DNA of 64,000 bases from Parashewanella spongiae (GCF_004358345.1 NZ_CP037952.1:434001-498000); one strand, 5' to 3'; shown: positions 37,280 through 48,182, counted from the first letter of the stretch. The notes: generated by a model not told the origin, from the sequence alone. Made by a program: numbers and translations.

Positions 37280-38018
37280 TTACAACTAACTCTTTAGTCA
37301 GCTTACTCTTCCGAATAGGATCTGATTTAACACTCGGAAATTTTTTTTCTTGGAATTCAGATAACTTATGCAAACATAGTTTTCCTGCTTCTTTCAAAGC
37401 ATTTTTTTCAGACTTTCGTATTTTAGGCTCATTCGGCATTATTTCAGTCTCATCACTTGCAACAACGCTTGTTACTACATAGCCTGTGCCGCTCGCTTTA
37501 TTCGTTACAGTTACTTCTATGTCAGGCAAATGTGTAGGAAAACGAAAAGCATCCGGCACTGAGCTTGCTATACTTACTCCTTCCAGCCGAAAAGCATTTA
37601 ATATATTTCCTTGTTTAAAAAAGTCTTTTATTGATTCACCCATGATTTTGCTAAAAATAGTCGCTTCATGGGAAAAATTTTCTAATCGAGCATACAAATT
37701 CTTTCCAGTTTCTCCTACAAAGCACAACATATGTTGGTACCCTGAATTTATTTGGAGCGTGCCCGTTTCACCGACATAGAAAGATTTGGAACCTATTTTA
37801 AAAAAACATTCTGCGTCTCTGCGCTCATCACTCTTTGAAGTTCTATTGAGCTCTTGCAATCCTATGTGCAGTTGCAACATAGACATCACTTCAGCTTTTA
37901 ACAACTGCCTATGGGCTGATCTTGAATGACCATTTACCTGCTGCGTACCTGAGTCGTAAAACCACTGCCCATATATACTATGTTCCTTAGGGGAAAATTG
38001 AGATAAATTCTGAAGCAT
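37263..38018 (-). CDS. Hypothetical soluble protein, 251 residues
   Basis: I do not recognise this protein. The ATG at 38018 follows an AGAGGT ribosome-binding site. There is no signal peptide or membrane segment. Residues 1-120 are mixed alpha/beta with repeated GETG (FYVGETGTLQINSGYQHML, then CFVGETGKNLYARL); the final 50 residues are very Lys-rich (SEKNALKEAG to KLTKELVVKYKAS). It lies alone between purD and a repeat. The codons are AT-rich and the gene may be accessory. An effector is possible but nothing proves it. Confidence 0.7.
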   Translation of the reverse strand: MLQNLSQFSPKEHSIYGQWFYDSGTQQVNGHSRSAHRQLLKAEVMSMLQLHIGLQELNRTSKSDERRDAECFFKIGSKSFYVGETGTLQINSGYQHMLCFVGETGKNLYARLENFSHEATIFSKIMGESIKDFFKQGNILNAFRLEGVSIASSVPDAFRFPTHLPDIEVTVTNKASGTGYVVTSVVASDETEIMPNEPKIRKSEKNALKEAGKLCLHKLSEFQEKKFPSVKSDPIRKSKLTKELVVKYKAS

Positions 38019-38080
38019 GTATAACCTCTACCCAAACCTCGATTTGGTCTTCCAATTAGTAAGGCCACAAGTTTATTGAA

Positions 38081-38342
38081 CCTAAATAAATCGGTTGAAT
38101 GCACAATTTAACTTTAACTTATTGAAGTTAAGTACAAAATTAAACAACCCGAATTCACCCATCAGGTGAGTGCTGAACATTCATACACTTGCCAAAATCA
38201 CCGCTAGCTGCGTTATAAATTTTGCAAGTAGAAACGAAGTAACGACAGTTTTGTATGTTGGTAACCACTACTTGCTGCTATTCATGCCTTGCTATCAGAA
38301 ATTTTTTCTGCGTATATGAACGCTCCCAACCGATTTATTCAG
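38081..38342. repeat. Family C inverted-end repeat, copy C1, with module
   Basis: The ends are CCTAAATAAATCGGTTG and CAACCGATTTATTCAG. The internal region includes CAAGTAG and CTACTTG arms around the hairpin module (core 38243-38260, with TGTTG instead of TGTCG). C and B share the inner hairpin region but have different ends. Confidence 0.75.
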
Positions 38343-38593
38343 ATTGAAAGTTTAACTGAGCTGAATTTTACAATGTATTAACTGAATAATAACTGTACAG
38401 ATTCAAATATAGAGAATGTTGTATCTATAAAATATGCGATCGGTCAGTATGAGATGTAATTTTTATGGCAGGTTCAATTAGTTTTTATCAAGATATTCAG
38501 GTGGTAAGAAGTATACACATTCAAGATTTCCTCTAAAGCAGAGGAAAACTATGGCCACGATAAAGTTCAAATTCAAACCTCACGGATATGGCA
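38343..38593. other. Intergenic region with no recognised feature
   Basis: An AT-rich stretch between repeat C1 and the lipoprotein gene. No terminator for the minus-strand lipoprotein gene or other element could be defined. Confidence 0.4.
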
Positions 38594-39394
38594 TTACTTC
38601 GCATCCATTGTGACAGCAATGTTGTTACTTATAGTGTTGACCAGTTGTTCTGCGTCATTACCACACACCCAAAGTCCATATCCATTGTAATAACTAGGAT
38701 CATCTGTGGATTTTATTGAAGTAAAAGTAAAAGGTATGTCTTCATACAATGGTTTCCATGCCGTATCCCACGAAGCAGACTGATCCCATCCAGTGAACGA
38801 CCCCGATATTTTATGAACGTTTCTGAAAATATTTATTCGAAAATCAGCATCAAACGGGTAGTTTCGTACTGGAATTTCTTTTTCAGGGCCTATTTCCTCA
38901 TTATCCAGTTGAACAAACGCCAAACTGACGTATTTTTGCTTTTTTTTCGCCAGTCGAGAGTCAATATGGATCACTGGAAATTGAACACTATTCAGCCAAA
39001 AGCTAGAGTCATCTTCTTTGGTTAGATCAAAATCTAAAAATGAGTCAGCTGGTACCCTAGACTTGATGTATAAATATTTAAGAGATTTTTTTTCACTTTG
39101 TTGAGAAATTGATATTTTAATGGGTGATGCCGTAAAACCAGGTTTTACATAAATAGGTACAATTGTCGATTTAGAGGAAATAGGTTCGTTATTATAGGCT
39201 GGAGTTGAGTATATAACTAATGGCTCTCCACCAGCTGGGCAAATAAATTGTTCGGTATGCCCATTATTATCACTGAATAAACCCTCCCCGATATCCTGAA
39301 GCGTATTAATCTGAGGCGTACTAATATTGGAATTGGCGCCGCAGCTAAATAAAAGAGAAATGTATATAATAAACTTATAGTTATCCACTTTCAT
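38594..39394 (-). CDS. Predicted lipoprotein of unknown function
   Basis: The start is set at ATG 39394, which has AGAGGA upstream, rather than the longer frame from 39442. The product has 266 residues. The N terminus, KFIIYISLLFSCGANS, is a lipoprotein signal with lipobox LFSC. The body is beta-rich, with several Trp and Tyr residues and FTGWDQSASWDTAW near 215. I see no domain I can name. The export route is clear; the role is not. It is divergent from the 1,341-residue ankyrin gene with 342 bp between the starts. Confidence 0.75.
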   Translation of the reverse strand: MKVDNYKFIIYISLLFSCGANSNISTPQINTLQDIGEGLFSDNNGHTEQFICPAGGEPLVIYSTPAYNNEPISSKSTIVPIYVKPGFTASPIKISISQQSEKKSLKYLYIKSRVPADSFLDFDLTKEDDSSFWLNSVQFPVIHIDSRLAKKKQKYVSLAFVQLDNEEIGPEKEIPVRNYPFDADFRINIFRNVHKISGSFTGWDQSASWDTAWKPLYEDIPFTFTSIKSTDDPSYYNGYGLWVCGNDAEQLVNTISNNIAVTMDAK

Positions 39395-39442
39395 TCTATT
39401 ATCCTCTTTGATTAAAAACATGATGAGCACTCTAATATTCAT

Positions 39443-39736
39443 AAAGAAGATTATTCATCATTTTTTATAAACTTTAAAACTCATTCAAAAGCAATATCAA
39501 ATCATTAATAAAACTTATACAAAAAACAAAAAATTATATACTTAATGATAATTAACAATAAATTAATCATTACTAAATAAACATTTTAACGAGCTGATTA
39601 CTAATCATAAATATCCCTCTAAATAACAAGCTATATATAATAATTTTTAAATCTAATGGTTAGACCGCTTAAATATATTTTTTTTCATGTTAGGTTGGAA
39701 TCGTTATCTGTATCATGCATATAGAGGTTTCATACT
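39443..39736. promoter_or_regulatory. Very AT-rich divergent promoter region
   Basis: The gap between the lipoprotein and the ankyrin gene is about 80% A+T by eye, with many A and T runs and no clear operator. It must hold promoters for both. This composition is typical of silenced, horizontally acquired DNA; the binding protein is inference. Confidence 0.45.
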
Positions 39737-42700
39737 ATGGCTGTAATCTCAATAACACCACCGACAGTTTCAAAGGAACAAAAAATTTCTACTGATTATG
39801 AAAGTGATGAGGCTAATGTTAAACCACAAGACGTCGAAAATGAGATTAAAGTCGGATCAGAATCTTATATGGCTACAGCCAAAACGAATACCACCAAATC
39901 ACTCCCTAGTTCGGTAACAGATTTTCACTCAACTGGACACAATAATCCACCAGATGGCGCAGTCACAAAACATGCATCAAAAACTACTCATTATAAAATA
40001 ACTTCAACACCTGCCCTTGAAACGAATAAATTTACAACGCCAAAAGAAGCATTGGATAGTTATACAAATCAACTCAATCATGCAAGACGAGTCGCGCTTG
40101 ATCATAGCATGAAAGTTAGCGTAAGCGATTTACACTGTTTGATTAACTTAAATTACGATGTAACACAAATAGAATCCGTGATAATTCGTATGATGGACAC
40201 ATGCAAAGCGTCAATTGATGAGTTATTTTCCGGAAAAACAGCCCTAATTTTAGCTTGTGAAAAAGGTAACCTTGGACTCGTAAAAGTATTACTCGCTAAT
40301 CATGCTGATGTTACGGCAACCAACGTCAACCATCAAAAAGCGAAACACGTTGCAGCAAAACACAATCAGCTAGAAATTCTAAAGGTTATTTTAAAAGATA
40401 GTCGCTCCGTCTGTGAAGTCACCGACATACATGTTTTATTGAAAATGAACTGTGATCTAAATTTTATTCAATTTATGATTGGCATTGTGAAAGGCAATGA
40501 AGAATCCAGTCCAGATTTTGATGAGATAATTGATGGAAAAACCGCATTACAATTAGCTAGAGAAAAGAAAGTGCAAGGTGCTATTAGCGCACTACTTTAT
40601 CATGGCGCAAAAGACACGACCTTAGACGCCGACAATCAAGTTCCTAACTTTACTCATTCAAAAAGACGATCATTGAAGAAGAGTTTCAAAGTTTCACTTC
40701 TTCGTCCATCCAGTTCAAAATCCACATCAAGTCGGTCATCACGAAGATATAGCTCATCCAGTAGTGATGATAGTTTACCTACTACCCATTTGAGTGCTGG
40801 TCAAATTAATGATACAGAGTTAGAGCGATTTAAAACTTTTCACTCCCAACCGTTATCTATTAGACAAAGCTATTTACACACTCTTATAAAAACAGCGGCT
40901 GCACCTGACTATATTTATAAAGTACTTACAGAACTCCCTGATGAAGCAACTAAGGGTGAAATAGAAGGGTATGAATTGGAGACAAAAATCGATGGTATTT
41001 CAGCTCTTGAATTAGCTTGGTCAAGTCAAAATCATGGGATAATTTTGGCCCTTGTCGCTGTAGGTGCTGATACATCATTATCTTTTAGCTGTGAAAAAAA
41101 CTTAAAACAATTGTTGTTCGAAACTAACCAACATGACTTGCTTAAAATCATTTTGAATCAACCCAATGCACGTATCGAATGCGAAGACTTAAAGTACGTT
41201 ATTGAGCTAGGTTGGGAGCAGGAATTCTTTAATATATCCGTTGCTCGAGCAAACAAATGTGATAATTCATTTCTCGCAAAAGTTAATCTTCCTATCTGTG
41301 GAAAACCACTTCTTGAATATGCTTATGAACGTAATAACGACAATTTCATTTATGAACTGATCACGGTAGGAGTAGATTTAGAAACACCTTTTAGCAACGG
41401 GTTAAACCTCAGACAAATTTTACTAGAAAAGAAACAAATTAAAAGACTACTAGCCTTATTCAATTATCGAGACACTCGACTCACAAGTCATGATTTGAGA
41501 ACGATCATTGATTTTAATTGGGGGATAGAGTGTTTTAAGCACGCATTAATGAATATAAAAAAAGTCGTCTCCTCTTACCGTACTGCTATTAATCAAAAGT
41601 TCGATGGTAAAACATTATTAGAACTCGCTTGGGAACGAAGACAAAACGGCATAGTGTATGAGTTGATATCAGCTGGGGCGGATCTGCAACAACCTTTTAG
41701 CGAAGGTAAAAATTTAAAACAAATTTTATTAGAAACACAGAACCATAAAGCGTTAAAACAGCTATTAACTTACCAAGATACTCCAATCGAATGCTCTGAC
41801 TTACATACGTTTGTACTTTTTAGTTATGGGCTCGACAACTTAAACCAAGCGATCATAAAAGCCAAAGCACTTAAGCCTACTCTGAATCTTGAAACCAAAA
41901 TAGATGGTAAAACCTTGCTCGAACTTGCATGGGAAAAGAAAGATTTAGAGCTCATTGTTGCTCTCATTGCTCATGGTGCCGATATCATGACACCATTTAG
42001 CCAAGGCAACACCTTAATCCAATCTCTTATTAAAAACAGTTCTTTTGAATCTTTTATGATTCACTTGCAACAACATAGACCGATAACCATTGGCGTGATT
42101 ATCACCCTAAGAAAATTAAAATGTGAGCTATCTTGCATAGAGGCACATTTGCAACTGGCTTCAATTAGATTTCTTGACGAAGCATTCAATATTAATGAAA
42201 CAATTAATGGACAAACCGCACTAGAATTAGCTTGGAAAGAGCAAGATCATGAGTTCATCATTACTCTTGTTCAAGCTGGTGCGAATAGTTATCTTCCATT
42301 TAGTACCTCAAAAAATTTAAAACAGACGCTAAAGCATGCACGGCAATTCGATTTATTAAAAACCTTACTCAGTATCCCTTCTTGCCCTGTTGAACCAGAA
42401 GACATGCACACAGCTATTGAGCAAATGTGGGATCAAAGTGTATTAATTAGTATCCTCGAGCGAGGAAAACTTATCCCTAAAGTCTATGGTCATAAGTTTC
42501 ATTTTAAATTTATTGATGAGCCAAATGCATCAAATCAATCAGCCATCGAATTGGCGTGTAAAAGGGGAAGTATCAAAGCCGTAACGACCCTGCTCGAGTA
42601 CGGAGCCAATAATGACCCTTATTGCAGAAACGGATTTAGTTTAATGCATATTGCCGCATTCCAATCACATTTAGAGTTGTTGCAACTGCTCATTAACTAT

Positions 42701-43762
42701 GAAAAACCAGAAGTTGTGGCTTTAAATGGATCTTCACTTTATAAGTTAGACAATAGTGGTGAACACACTCCTCTACATTTAGGCTTATTTAATGGAAACA
42801 ATTCAATGAGAGCGTACCTTTTTGCTATTGCATTAGAGAAGATATTAACACTAGAAAATGGAGAGGGGATTACTCCATACAACTTATTGTGCTTAAAGGT
42901 GGATCAAAATCAGATCATTTCGCTGTTATCTAATTCGGTAGTTTCTCGACACCAAAAATTTGTTGATGTGCAGCACTCACTCGAGCAAGCAGAATTCAAT
43001 TTACAGATGCAAAGTAGCACCCTCGCGATTCTAGAAATACCTTCAAAGACTTGCAAGAATGAAGCTCATGAATTGAAAACTATTAATGCCTCATCAATAA
43101 GTAAAGCGGTGAGCATACCTGCTAGCATTGACGAAGTTGAAATTGACGTTGCACCTTCCACAGGATTGCTAACTCCTGAATTCAAAGTCACAAATAAAGC
43201 CATACCATCACTCAAAAAAGCAGGAATGCCTGTTACAAGAATTTCAGAGGCACAGAAATCACGCTTCACTGAACTACCGAAACCAGACAAACGTTCCTAT
43301 AAAGAGGTGGAAGTGGCATATGATAAGTTTTTCTCCAATCCCCAATACTTAGTCGAGGCTCATCAAGCAAAAATTACTATGTTACAGGATCTTGAACAAG
43401 CTAAACTACAAATCGCTCAACACAAAAAAACACGAGCAGAACTTAACCTAGCGATCAATCATTCGAAAAGTCGAAACCAACAACTCATAGAAAAACTTGC
43501 TGAGTTAGAAGCTAAAAATTTAGCATTAGAAACACAGCAAACAGAATTGACAATGAATTTTTCAACTAAAGAATCAAAGTTACGAGCTGAATTAGCGACA
43601 GCAAAGGACAAATATAAGAAAGCTTATCTTAGGGCTAAAGCACTGCTAGATGACAACGAGGGAATAAGAGGCCACTTATATCGATTAGAAAAGGCATTTA
43701 AAACAGCTCAAGAAACCGGTGAATTTAAACATCCTGTGCCATATGACAAATTACAAACTTAA
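39737..43762 (+). CDS. Ankyrin-type protein with about 100-residue super-repeats and C-terminal coiled coil
   Basis: 1,341 residues. The ATG follows AGAGG about 10 nt upstream. The N-terminal 100 residues are polar. Two ankyrin-like blocks follow (SGKTALILACEKGNLGLVK, DGKTALQLAREKKVQ). A Ser-rich stretch lies at about 315-345 (SSRSSRRYSSSSSDD). From about 410 to 960 there are five units of about 100 residues, each starting DGKTLLELAWE, then LI..GAD...PFS.G.NLKQ.L and ending IEC.DL. The region 960-1090 has near-canonical ankyrin repeats. Residues about 1180-1300 form a coiled coil (LEQAKLQIAQHKKTRAEL). There is no signal peptide. Function unknown. Confidence 0.88.
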   Translation: MAVISITPPTVSKEQKISTDYESDEANVKPQDVENEIKVGSESYMATAKTNTTKSLPSSVTDFHSTGHNNPPDGAVTKHASKTTHYKITSTPALETNKFTTPKEALDSYTNQLNHARRVALDHSMKVSVSDLHCLINLNYDVTQIESVIIRMMDTCKASIDELFSGKTALILACEKGNLGLVKVLLANHADVTATNVNHQKAKHVAAKHNQLEILKVILKDSRSVCEVTDIHVLLKMNCDLNFIQFMIGIVKGNEESSPDFDEIIDGKTALQLAREKKVQGAISALLYHGAKDTTLDADNQVPNFTHSKRRSLKKSFKVSLLRPSSSKSTSSRSSRRYSSSSSDDSLPTTHLSAGQINDTELERFKTFHSQPLSIRQSYLHTLIKTAAAPDYIYKVLTELPDEATKGEIEGYELETKIDGISALELAWSSQNHGIILALVAVGADTSLSFSCEKNLKQLLFETNQHDLLKIILNQPNARIECEDLKYVIELGWEQEFFNISVARANKCDNSFLAKVNLPICGKPLLEYAYERNNDNFIYELITVGVDLETPFSNGLNLRQILLEKKQIKRLLALFNYRDTRLTSHDLRTIIDFNWGIECFKHALMNIKKVVSSYRTAINQKFDGKTLLELAWERRQNGIVYELISAGADLQQPFSEGKNLKQILLETQNHKALKQLLTYQDTPIECSDLHTFVLFSYGLDNLNQAIIKAKALKPTLNLETKIDGKTLLELAWEKKDLELIVALIAHGADIMTPFSQGNTLIQSLIKNSSFESFMIHLQQHRPITIGVIITLRKLKCELSCIEAHLQLASIRFLDEAFNINETINGQTALELAWKEQDHEFIITLVQAGANSYLPFSTSKNLKQTLKHARQFDLLKTLLSIPSCPVEPEDMHTAIEQMWDQSVLISILERGKLIPKVYGHKFHFKFIDEPNASNQSAIELACKRGSIKAVTTLLEYGANNDPYCRNGFSLMHIAAFQSHLELLQLLINYEKPEVVALNGSSLYKLDNSGEHTPLHLGLFNGNNSMRAYLFAIALEKILTLENGEGITPYNLLCLKVDQNQIISLLSNSVVSRHQKFVDVQHSLEQAEFNLQMQSSTLAILEIPSKTCKNEAHELKTINASSISKAVSIPASIDEVEIDVAPSTGLLTPEFKVTNKAIPSLKKAGMPVTRISEAQKSRFTELPKPDKRSYKEVEVAYDKFFSNPQYLVEAHQAKITMLQDLEQAKLQIAQHKKTRAELNLAINHSKSRNQQLIEKLAELEAKNLALETQQTELTMNFSTKESKLRAELATAKDKYKKAYLRAKALLDDNEGIRGHLYRLEKAFKTAQETGEFKHPVPYDKLQT

Positions 43763-43820
43763 ATAACCACATAATACAGGGTAAACGAATGAATTTTTTT
43801 CGAGAGAAAAACGTAGACTT

Positions 43821-44095
43821 TAGGGATCTAGCGATTTAGAAAGTACCAATCTTTGTCATACCAGCGCAGGCTGGTATCCAGTGATTTTTTATAGAAAAAA
43901 GCAAAGGAACTAGACTACCGACATCCAAAACTGTCGTTACTTCGTTTCTACTTGCAAAATTTATAACGCAGCTAGCGGTGATTTTGGCAAGTATATGAAT
44001 GTTCAGCACTCACCTGATGGATGAATTCGGGTTGTTTGATTTTGTATTTAACTTCAATAGATTAAAGTTAAATTGTGCGTTCAACTGACATTGCG
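43821..44095. repeat. Chimeric repeat: family E left arm, module, family C right arm
   Basis: The left part matches E1 from GATTTAGAAAGTACC through CACTAGACTACCG. The module core is at 43919-43936. After CGTTTC the sequence switches to the reverse complement of C1 (TACTTGCAAAATTTATAACG, continuing to the CGAATTCGGGTTG region). The switch is exactly at the shared module. Confidence 0.8.
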
Positions 44096-44310
44096 CACAC
44101 GGAATAGTTATGTGGTTAAGGCTAAATAAGAAATAACTTTTTATCTATTTTTTACTTAAAATTAACCGATATGAACATTTTTACAACACAAAAATGAGTA
44201 ACCATTCATTAATTTTGGTTTTTTAATAGGTGTACTCAATGTCAGGTTCAACAAATTTATTTAGGTTTATATATTACTCACTCGTGCGGTTGATCTGCCA
44301 CATAATACCC
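44096..44310. other. Intergenic stretch with no recognised feature
   Basis: AT-rich DNA between the chimeric repeat and the typA terminator. Nothing I can identify. Confidence 0.4.
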
Positions 44311-44347
44311 ATAAAAAATCCCACAGTATTACTACAGTGGGATTTAG
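44311..44347 (-). terminator. Rho-independent terminator of typA
   Basis: AAATCCCAC (44316-44324) pairs with GTGGGATTT (44337-44345). On the minus strand the hairpin is followed by a run of T, 33 bp after the typA stop. Confidence 0.85.
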
Positions 44348-44378
44348 TCACGCTAGCTTAAATTAAAGCTAAATTGAA

Positions 44379-46190
44379 TTAACCGCGTGAAGCACGTTTG
44401 CGATCATTCTCAGTCAAGTGTCTCTTACGAACACGAATGCTCTTAGGTGTTACTTCAACCAATTCATCATCATCGATGAACTCTAACGCTTGTTCAAGAG
44501 TGAGCAAGATAGGTGGAGTCAGAACCTGTGCTTCATCCGTACCTGAGGCACGCATGTTAGTCAGCTGCTTACCTTTCAAACAGTTTACTGTTAAGTCATT
44601 TGAGCGAGCATGAATACCAATTACTTGACCTTCATAAACTTCAGTCGCGTGACCAATAAAGAGACGACCACGATCCTGCAAGCCAAATAGCGCAAACGTC
44701 AAAGCTTTACCCGTTGCATTTGAAATCAATACACCATTACTACGTTGACCGATATCACCTTCTTTTACTGGACCATAATGATCAAAAGTATGGTAAATTA
44801 AACCAGTACCTGAAGTTGCTGTTAAAAATTCAGTTTGAAAACCAATCAAGCCACGACTTGGAATGATAAAGTCGATACGAACGCGGCCTTTACCATCTGG
44901 TTGCATGTCACGCATGTCAGCCTTACGAGTTCCAAGCTTTTCAATCACGCTACCTTGGTGATCTTCTTCAACGTCAACAGTGACAGTTTCAAATGGCTCA
45001 CTCTTTACACCATCAATTTCTCTGACGATAACTTCTGGACGAGAAACGGCTAATTCATAACCTTCCCGACGCATGTTTTCAATCAAGATTGAAAGGTGTA
45101 ACTCACCACGACCAGATACTTTAAAACGATCTGGGCTATCCGTTTCTTCAACACGTAATGCTACGTTATGAACAAGCTCTTGCTCTAGACGCTCAAGAAT
45201 ATTACGTGAAGTAACGTACTTACCTTCTTTACCTGCAAACGGAGAGGTGTTTACTTGGAAAGTCATGGTGAGCGTTGGTTCATCAACACTCAGTGGTGGC
45301 AATGCTTCAGCCGCACCTACAGCACAAATTGTATCTGAAATTTTAAGCTCACCAAGACCTGTAATAGCAACGATATCACCAGCGTCTGCACTGCTCACTT
45401 CGTGACGATCTAAGCCCATGTAACCTAATACTTGTCCCACTTTACCGTTACGAGTTTGGCCATCAGCGCCAACAACCGTTACTTGTTGATTAACTTTCAC
45501 GCTACCACGTTTGATACGGCCAACACCAATTACACCAACATAAGAGTTGTAATCAAGTTGAGAGATCTGCATTTGGAACTCACCTTCAGCGTCAGCATCA
45601 GGGTAAGCTACTTTATCGACGATAGTATCGAACAATGGTGTCATGTCTTCGCTTTCTACATCTGGATCTAAGGTTGCGAAACCGTTCAATGCAGAAGCAT
45701 AGACAACAGGGAAATCTAATTGCTCATCGGTGGCACCCAAGTTATCGAACAAATCGAAGACTTGATCCATAACCCAATCAGGACGAGCACCAGGGCGGTC
45801 AATTTTGTTGATAACAACAATTGGCTTAAGACCTTGCGCAAAGGCTTTCTTAGTCACAAAACGCGTTTGTGGCATTGGACCATCAACGGCGTCAACTAAG
45901 AGTAAAACAGAGTCAACCATAGATAGGACACGCTCAACTTCACCACCGAAGTCAGCATGGCCAGGAGTATCTACGATATTAATACGGTAGTCATTCCACT
46001 TGATGGCCGTGTTTTTTGCCAGAATTGTGATTCCACGTTCTTTTTCAAGATCGTTTGAGTCCATCACCCGTTCAGCGGCTTCACCTCGAGTTTCAAGGGT
46101 CCCTGATTGCGCCAACAATTTATCAACCAAAGTCGTTTTGCCATGGTCAACGTGAGCGATAATGGCGATGTTACGTAATTTTTCTAGCAC
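44379..46190 (-). CDS. typA: Ribosome-associated GTPase TypA/BipA
   Basis: 603-residue translational GTPase, normal length. G1 motif [10 protein letters not shown] (near 12), switch [16 protein letters not shown] (near 74), and NKID (near 128) give the GTPase domain. EF-G-like domains II, III and V follow, then the BipA-specific C-terminal domain. It binds the ribosome and assists assembly and growth under cold or stress. The gene is divergent from glnA, as in many gammaproteobacteria. Its own stop is followed by a good terminator. Confidence 0.97.
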   Translation of the reverse strand: MLEKLRNIAIIAHVDHGKTTLVDKLLAQSGTLETRGEAAERVMDSNDLEKERGITILAKNTAIKWNDYRINIVDTPGHADFGGEVERVLSMVDSVLLLVDAVDGPMPQTRFVTKKAFAQGLKPIVVINKIDRPGARPDWVMDQVFDLFDNLGATDEQLDFPVVYASALNGFATLDPDVESEDMTPLFDTIVDKVAYPDADAEGEFQMQISQLDYNSYVGVIGVGRIKRGSVKVNQQVTVVGADGQTRNGKVGQVLGYMGLDRHEVSSADAGDIVAITGLGELKISDTICAVGAAEALPPLSVDEPTLTMTFQVNTSPFAGKEGKYVTSRNILERLEQELVHNVALRVEETDSPDRFKVSGRGELHLSILIENMRREGYELAVSRPEVIVREIDGVKSEPFETVTVDVEEDHQGSVIEKLGTRKADMRDMQPDGKGRVRIDFIIPSRGLIGFQTEFLTATSGTGLIYHTFDHYGPVKEGDIGQRSNGVLISNATGKALTFALFGLQDRGRLFIGHATEVYEGQVIGIHARSNDLTVNCLKGKQLTNMRASGTDEAQVLTPPILLTLEQALEFIDDDELVEVTPKSIRVRKRHLTENDRKRASRG

Positions 46191-46390
46191 TGAATAAGCC
46201 TCATACCATCAAATAAAATACACATGTTCTTATATTAGCTGACAATTATTTCAATTGATCGAGCCGTATAAAAACTAAGCAACGAGGATCGTTACCTTAA
46301 AAAAGCGGTGTATTCTACTCTAGCTGACTCCTTAGGCACAGGATTATTTTTTGTTCAGTTCAATTATTTTCCAGTAAAACCTACAAAACC

Positions 46391-46430
46391 TTGCACCATA
46401 ACTGTGCAACTAAGCACGCTTCAGGTGCAA
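46391..46430 (+). promoter_or_regulatory. Two NtrC-type enhancer sites upstream of glnA
   Basis: Site 1, TTGCACCATAACTGTGCAA (46391-46409), and site 2, AAGCACGCTTCAGGTGCAA (46412-46430), match the GCAC-N-GTGC dyads of NtrC. Their centres are 21 bp apart, two helical turns, as expected for cooperative binding of NtrC dimers. They lie about 100 bp before the start predicted from the sigma-54 site. Confidence 0.8.
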
Positions 46431-46492
46431 AAACAGAGTTTCACATTTAATAGTAATCATATTTATCTTTTTATTTTAGTTGGTTACAAAAG

Positions 46493-46508
46493 TGGCATAA
46501 GTTTCGCT
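46493..46508 (+). promoter_or_regulatory. Sigma-54 promoter of glnA
   Basis: TGGCATAAGTTTCGCT keeps the -24 GG and -12 GC of the TGGCAC-N5-TTGC consensus at the correct spacing; the -13 base is C. The 101 bp between this site and the glnA ATG would be leader. Confidence 0.72.
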
Positions 46509-46608
46509 TAACACATGAAGATGACCAAACGTGCTAAAATTCAGTGTTGTAAAAATGCATGTTAATAACAATTAATGCAAAGAACTCTATCCTACCGGAG
46601 AAAACAGA

Positions 46609-48018
46609 ATGTCAGTTGAAGCAGTGCTTAAGCAACTTGAAGACCATGAAGTAAAATTTGTTGATTTACGTTTTACCGACACCAAAGGTAAAGAGCAACA
46701 CGTATCGATTCCATCTCATCAGGTAGACGAAGACTTCTTTGAAGACGGTAAAATGTTTGATGGTTCATCCATTGCGGGTTGGAAAGGCATTAACGAATCT
46801 GACATGGTATTAATGCCAGATCCTACTACTTTTGTTCTTGATCCATTTACTGAAGAAACAACGGCACTCATCCGTTGTGACATTTTAGAGCCAGCGACAA
46901 TGCAAGGTTACGATCGCGACCCACGTTCTATCGCGAAACGTGCTGAAGATTATTTGCGTGCCACAGGCATCGCTGATACGGTTTTAATTGGCCCAGAACC
47001 AGAATTTTTTGTATTTGACGATGTACGCTTCGGTAATGACATGTCAGGTAACTTTTTCAAAATTGATGCTGAAGAAGCTGCATGGAATTCAGCAAAGTCT
47101 TACGAAGATGGCAATACAGGCCACCGTCCAATGGTGAAAGGTGGTTATTTCCCAGTGGCGCCTGTCGACTCATCACAAGATCTTCGCAGTGCGATGTGTT
47201 TACTTCTTGAAGAAATGGGTCAAGTTGTCGAAGCCCATCACCATGAAGTAGCAACAGCAGGTCAAAATGAAATTGCAACGCGCTTTAATACCTTAACGAC
47301 TAAAGCGGACGAAATTCAGATTTTAAAGTATGTTGTGCACAATACTGCACACGCATACGGAAAAACGGCGACTTTTATGCCTAAGCCAATTGTGGGTGAC
47401 AATGGTAGTGGTATGCACGTACATCAGTCATTGGCGAAAGACGGTGTAAACCTATTTTCTGGCGAGCAGTATGCTGGCTTAAGTGAAATGGCTTTATATT
47501 ACATTGGCGGCATCATCAAACATGCTAAAGCATTGAATGCCTTTACCAACCCAAGCACCAACTCATACAAGCGTTTGGTTCCTCATTTTGAAGCACCTGT
47601 GATGCTGGCATATTCTGCTCGTAACCGTAGCGCATCAATTCGTATTCCTGTAGTACCAAGCCCAAAAGCTCGTCGAATTGAAACTCGCTTCCCAGATCCA
47701 CATGCGAATCCTTATTTAGCCTTCTCTGCTTTGTTAATGGCTGGCCTTGATGGGATTCAAAATAAAATTCATCCTGGCGATGCGATGGATCAAGATCTAT
47801 ACGACTTGCCAGCAGAAGTGGCGGCTGACATTCCTCAAGTAGCAACATCTTTAGAGGATGCACTTGCACACTTAAAGCAAGACACTGACTTTTTAACCAA
47901 AGGCGGTGTTTTCAGCGAAGATTACATTGAATCTTACATTGCATTGAAGACTGAAGAAGCTGAAAAAGTAAGCCGTACAACTCACCCAGTTGAGTTTGAA
48001 CTGTATTACAGCTTGTAA
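46609..48018 (+). CDS. glnA: Type I glutamine synthetase
   Basis: 469 residues. It makes glutamine from glutamate, ammonia and ATP as a cytoplasmic dodecamer. Key signatures are [17 protein letters not shown] (near 51), [10 protein letters not shown] (near 128), [10 protein letters not shown] (near 265), and [17 protein letters not shown] (near 315). The tyrosine in DQDLYDLP (near 398) is the site adenylylated by GlnE. CCGGAG lies just before the ATG. Enhancer and sigma-54 sites upstream indicate nitrogen control by NtrBC. Confidence 0.98.
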   Translation: MSVEAVLKQLEDHEVKFVDLRFTDTKGKEQHVSIPSHQVDEDFFEDGKMFDGSSIAGWKGINESDMVLMPDPTTFVLDPFTEETTALIRCDILEPATMQGYDRDPRSIAKRAEDYLRATGIADTVLIGPEPEFFVFDDVRFGNDMSGNFFKIDAEEAAWNSAKSYEDGNTGHRPMVKGGYFPVAPVDSSQDLRSAMCLLLEEMGQVVEAHHHEVATAGQNEIATRFNTLTTKADEIQILKYVVHNTAHAYGKTATFMPKPIVGDNGSGMHVHQSLAKDGVNLFSGEQYAGLSEMALYYIGGIIKHAKALNAFTNPSTNSYKRLVPHFEAPVMLAYSARNRSASIRIPVVPSPKARRIETRFPDPHANPYLAFSALLMAGLDGIQNKIHPGDAMDQDLYDLPAEVAADIPQVATSLEDALAHLKQDTDFLTKGGVFSEDYIESYIALKTEEAEKVSRTTHPVEFELYYSL

Positions 48019-48076
48019 TTGTTTCTTTTGACGTCAAATGAATCACCCCGCCCTAAAGGGGCGAGGTATCGTTTAA

Positions 48077-48178
48077 CCTAAATAAATCGGTTGGGAGCGT
48101 TCATATACGCAGAAAAAATTACTGAGCTATCGAAAATTTTCTCTGCGTTTAAGAGCGCCACCAGCTGATTTCTCTAGG
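48077..48178. repeat. Family C repeat, shortened copy C2
   Basis: The left end, CCTAAATAAATCGGTTGGGAG, is as in C1. The right end, GAGCGCCACCAGCTGATTTCTCTAGG, is as at 20827-20858. The middle is mostly deleted. It lies between glnA and its terminator at 48183. Confidence 0.65.
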
Positions 48179-48182
48179 ATTA

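Noticed and set aside
48040-48070. GC-rich stem CGCCC/GGGCG directly after glnA as terminator
   Set aside because: It has no T-run; the hairpin at 48183-48214 is a much better terminator.
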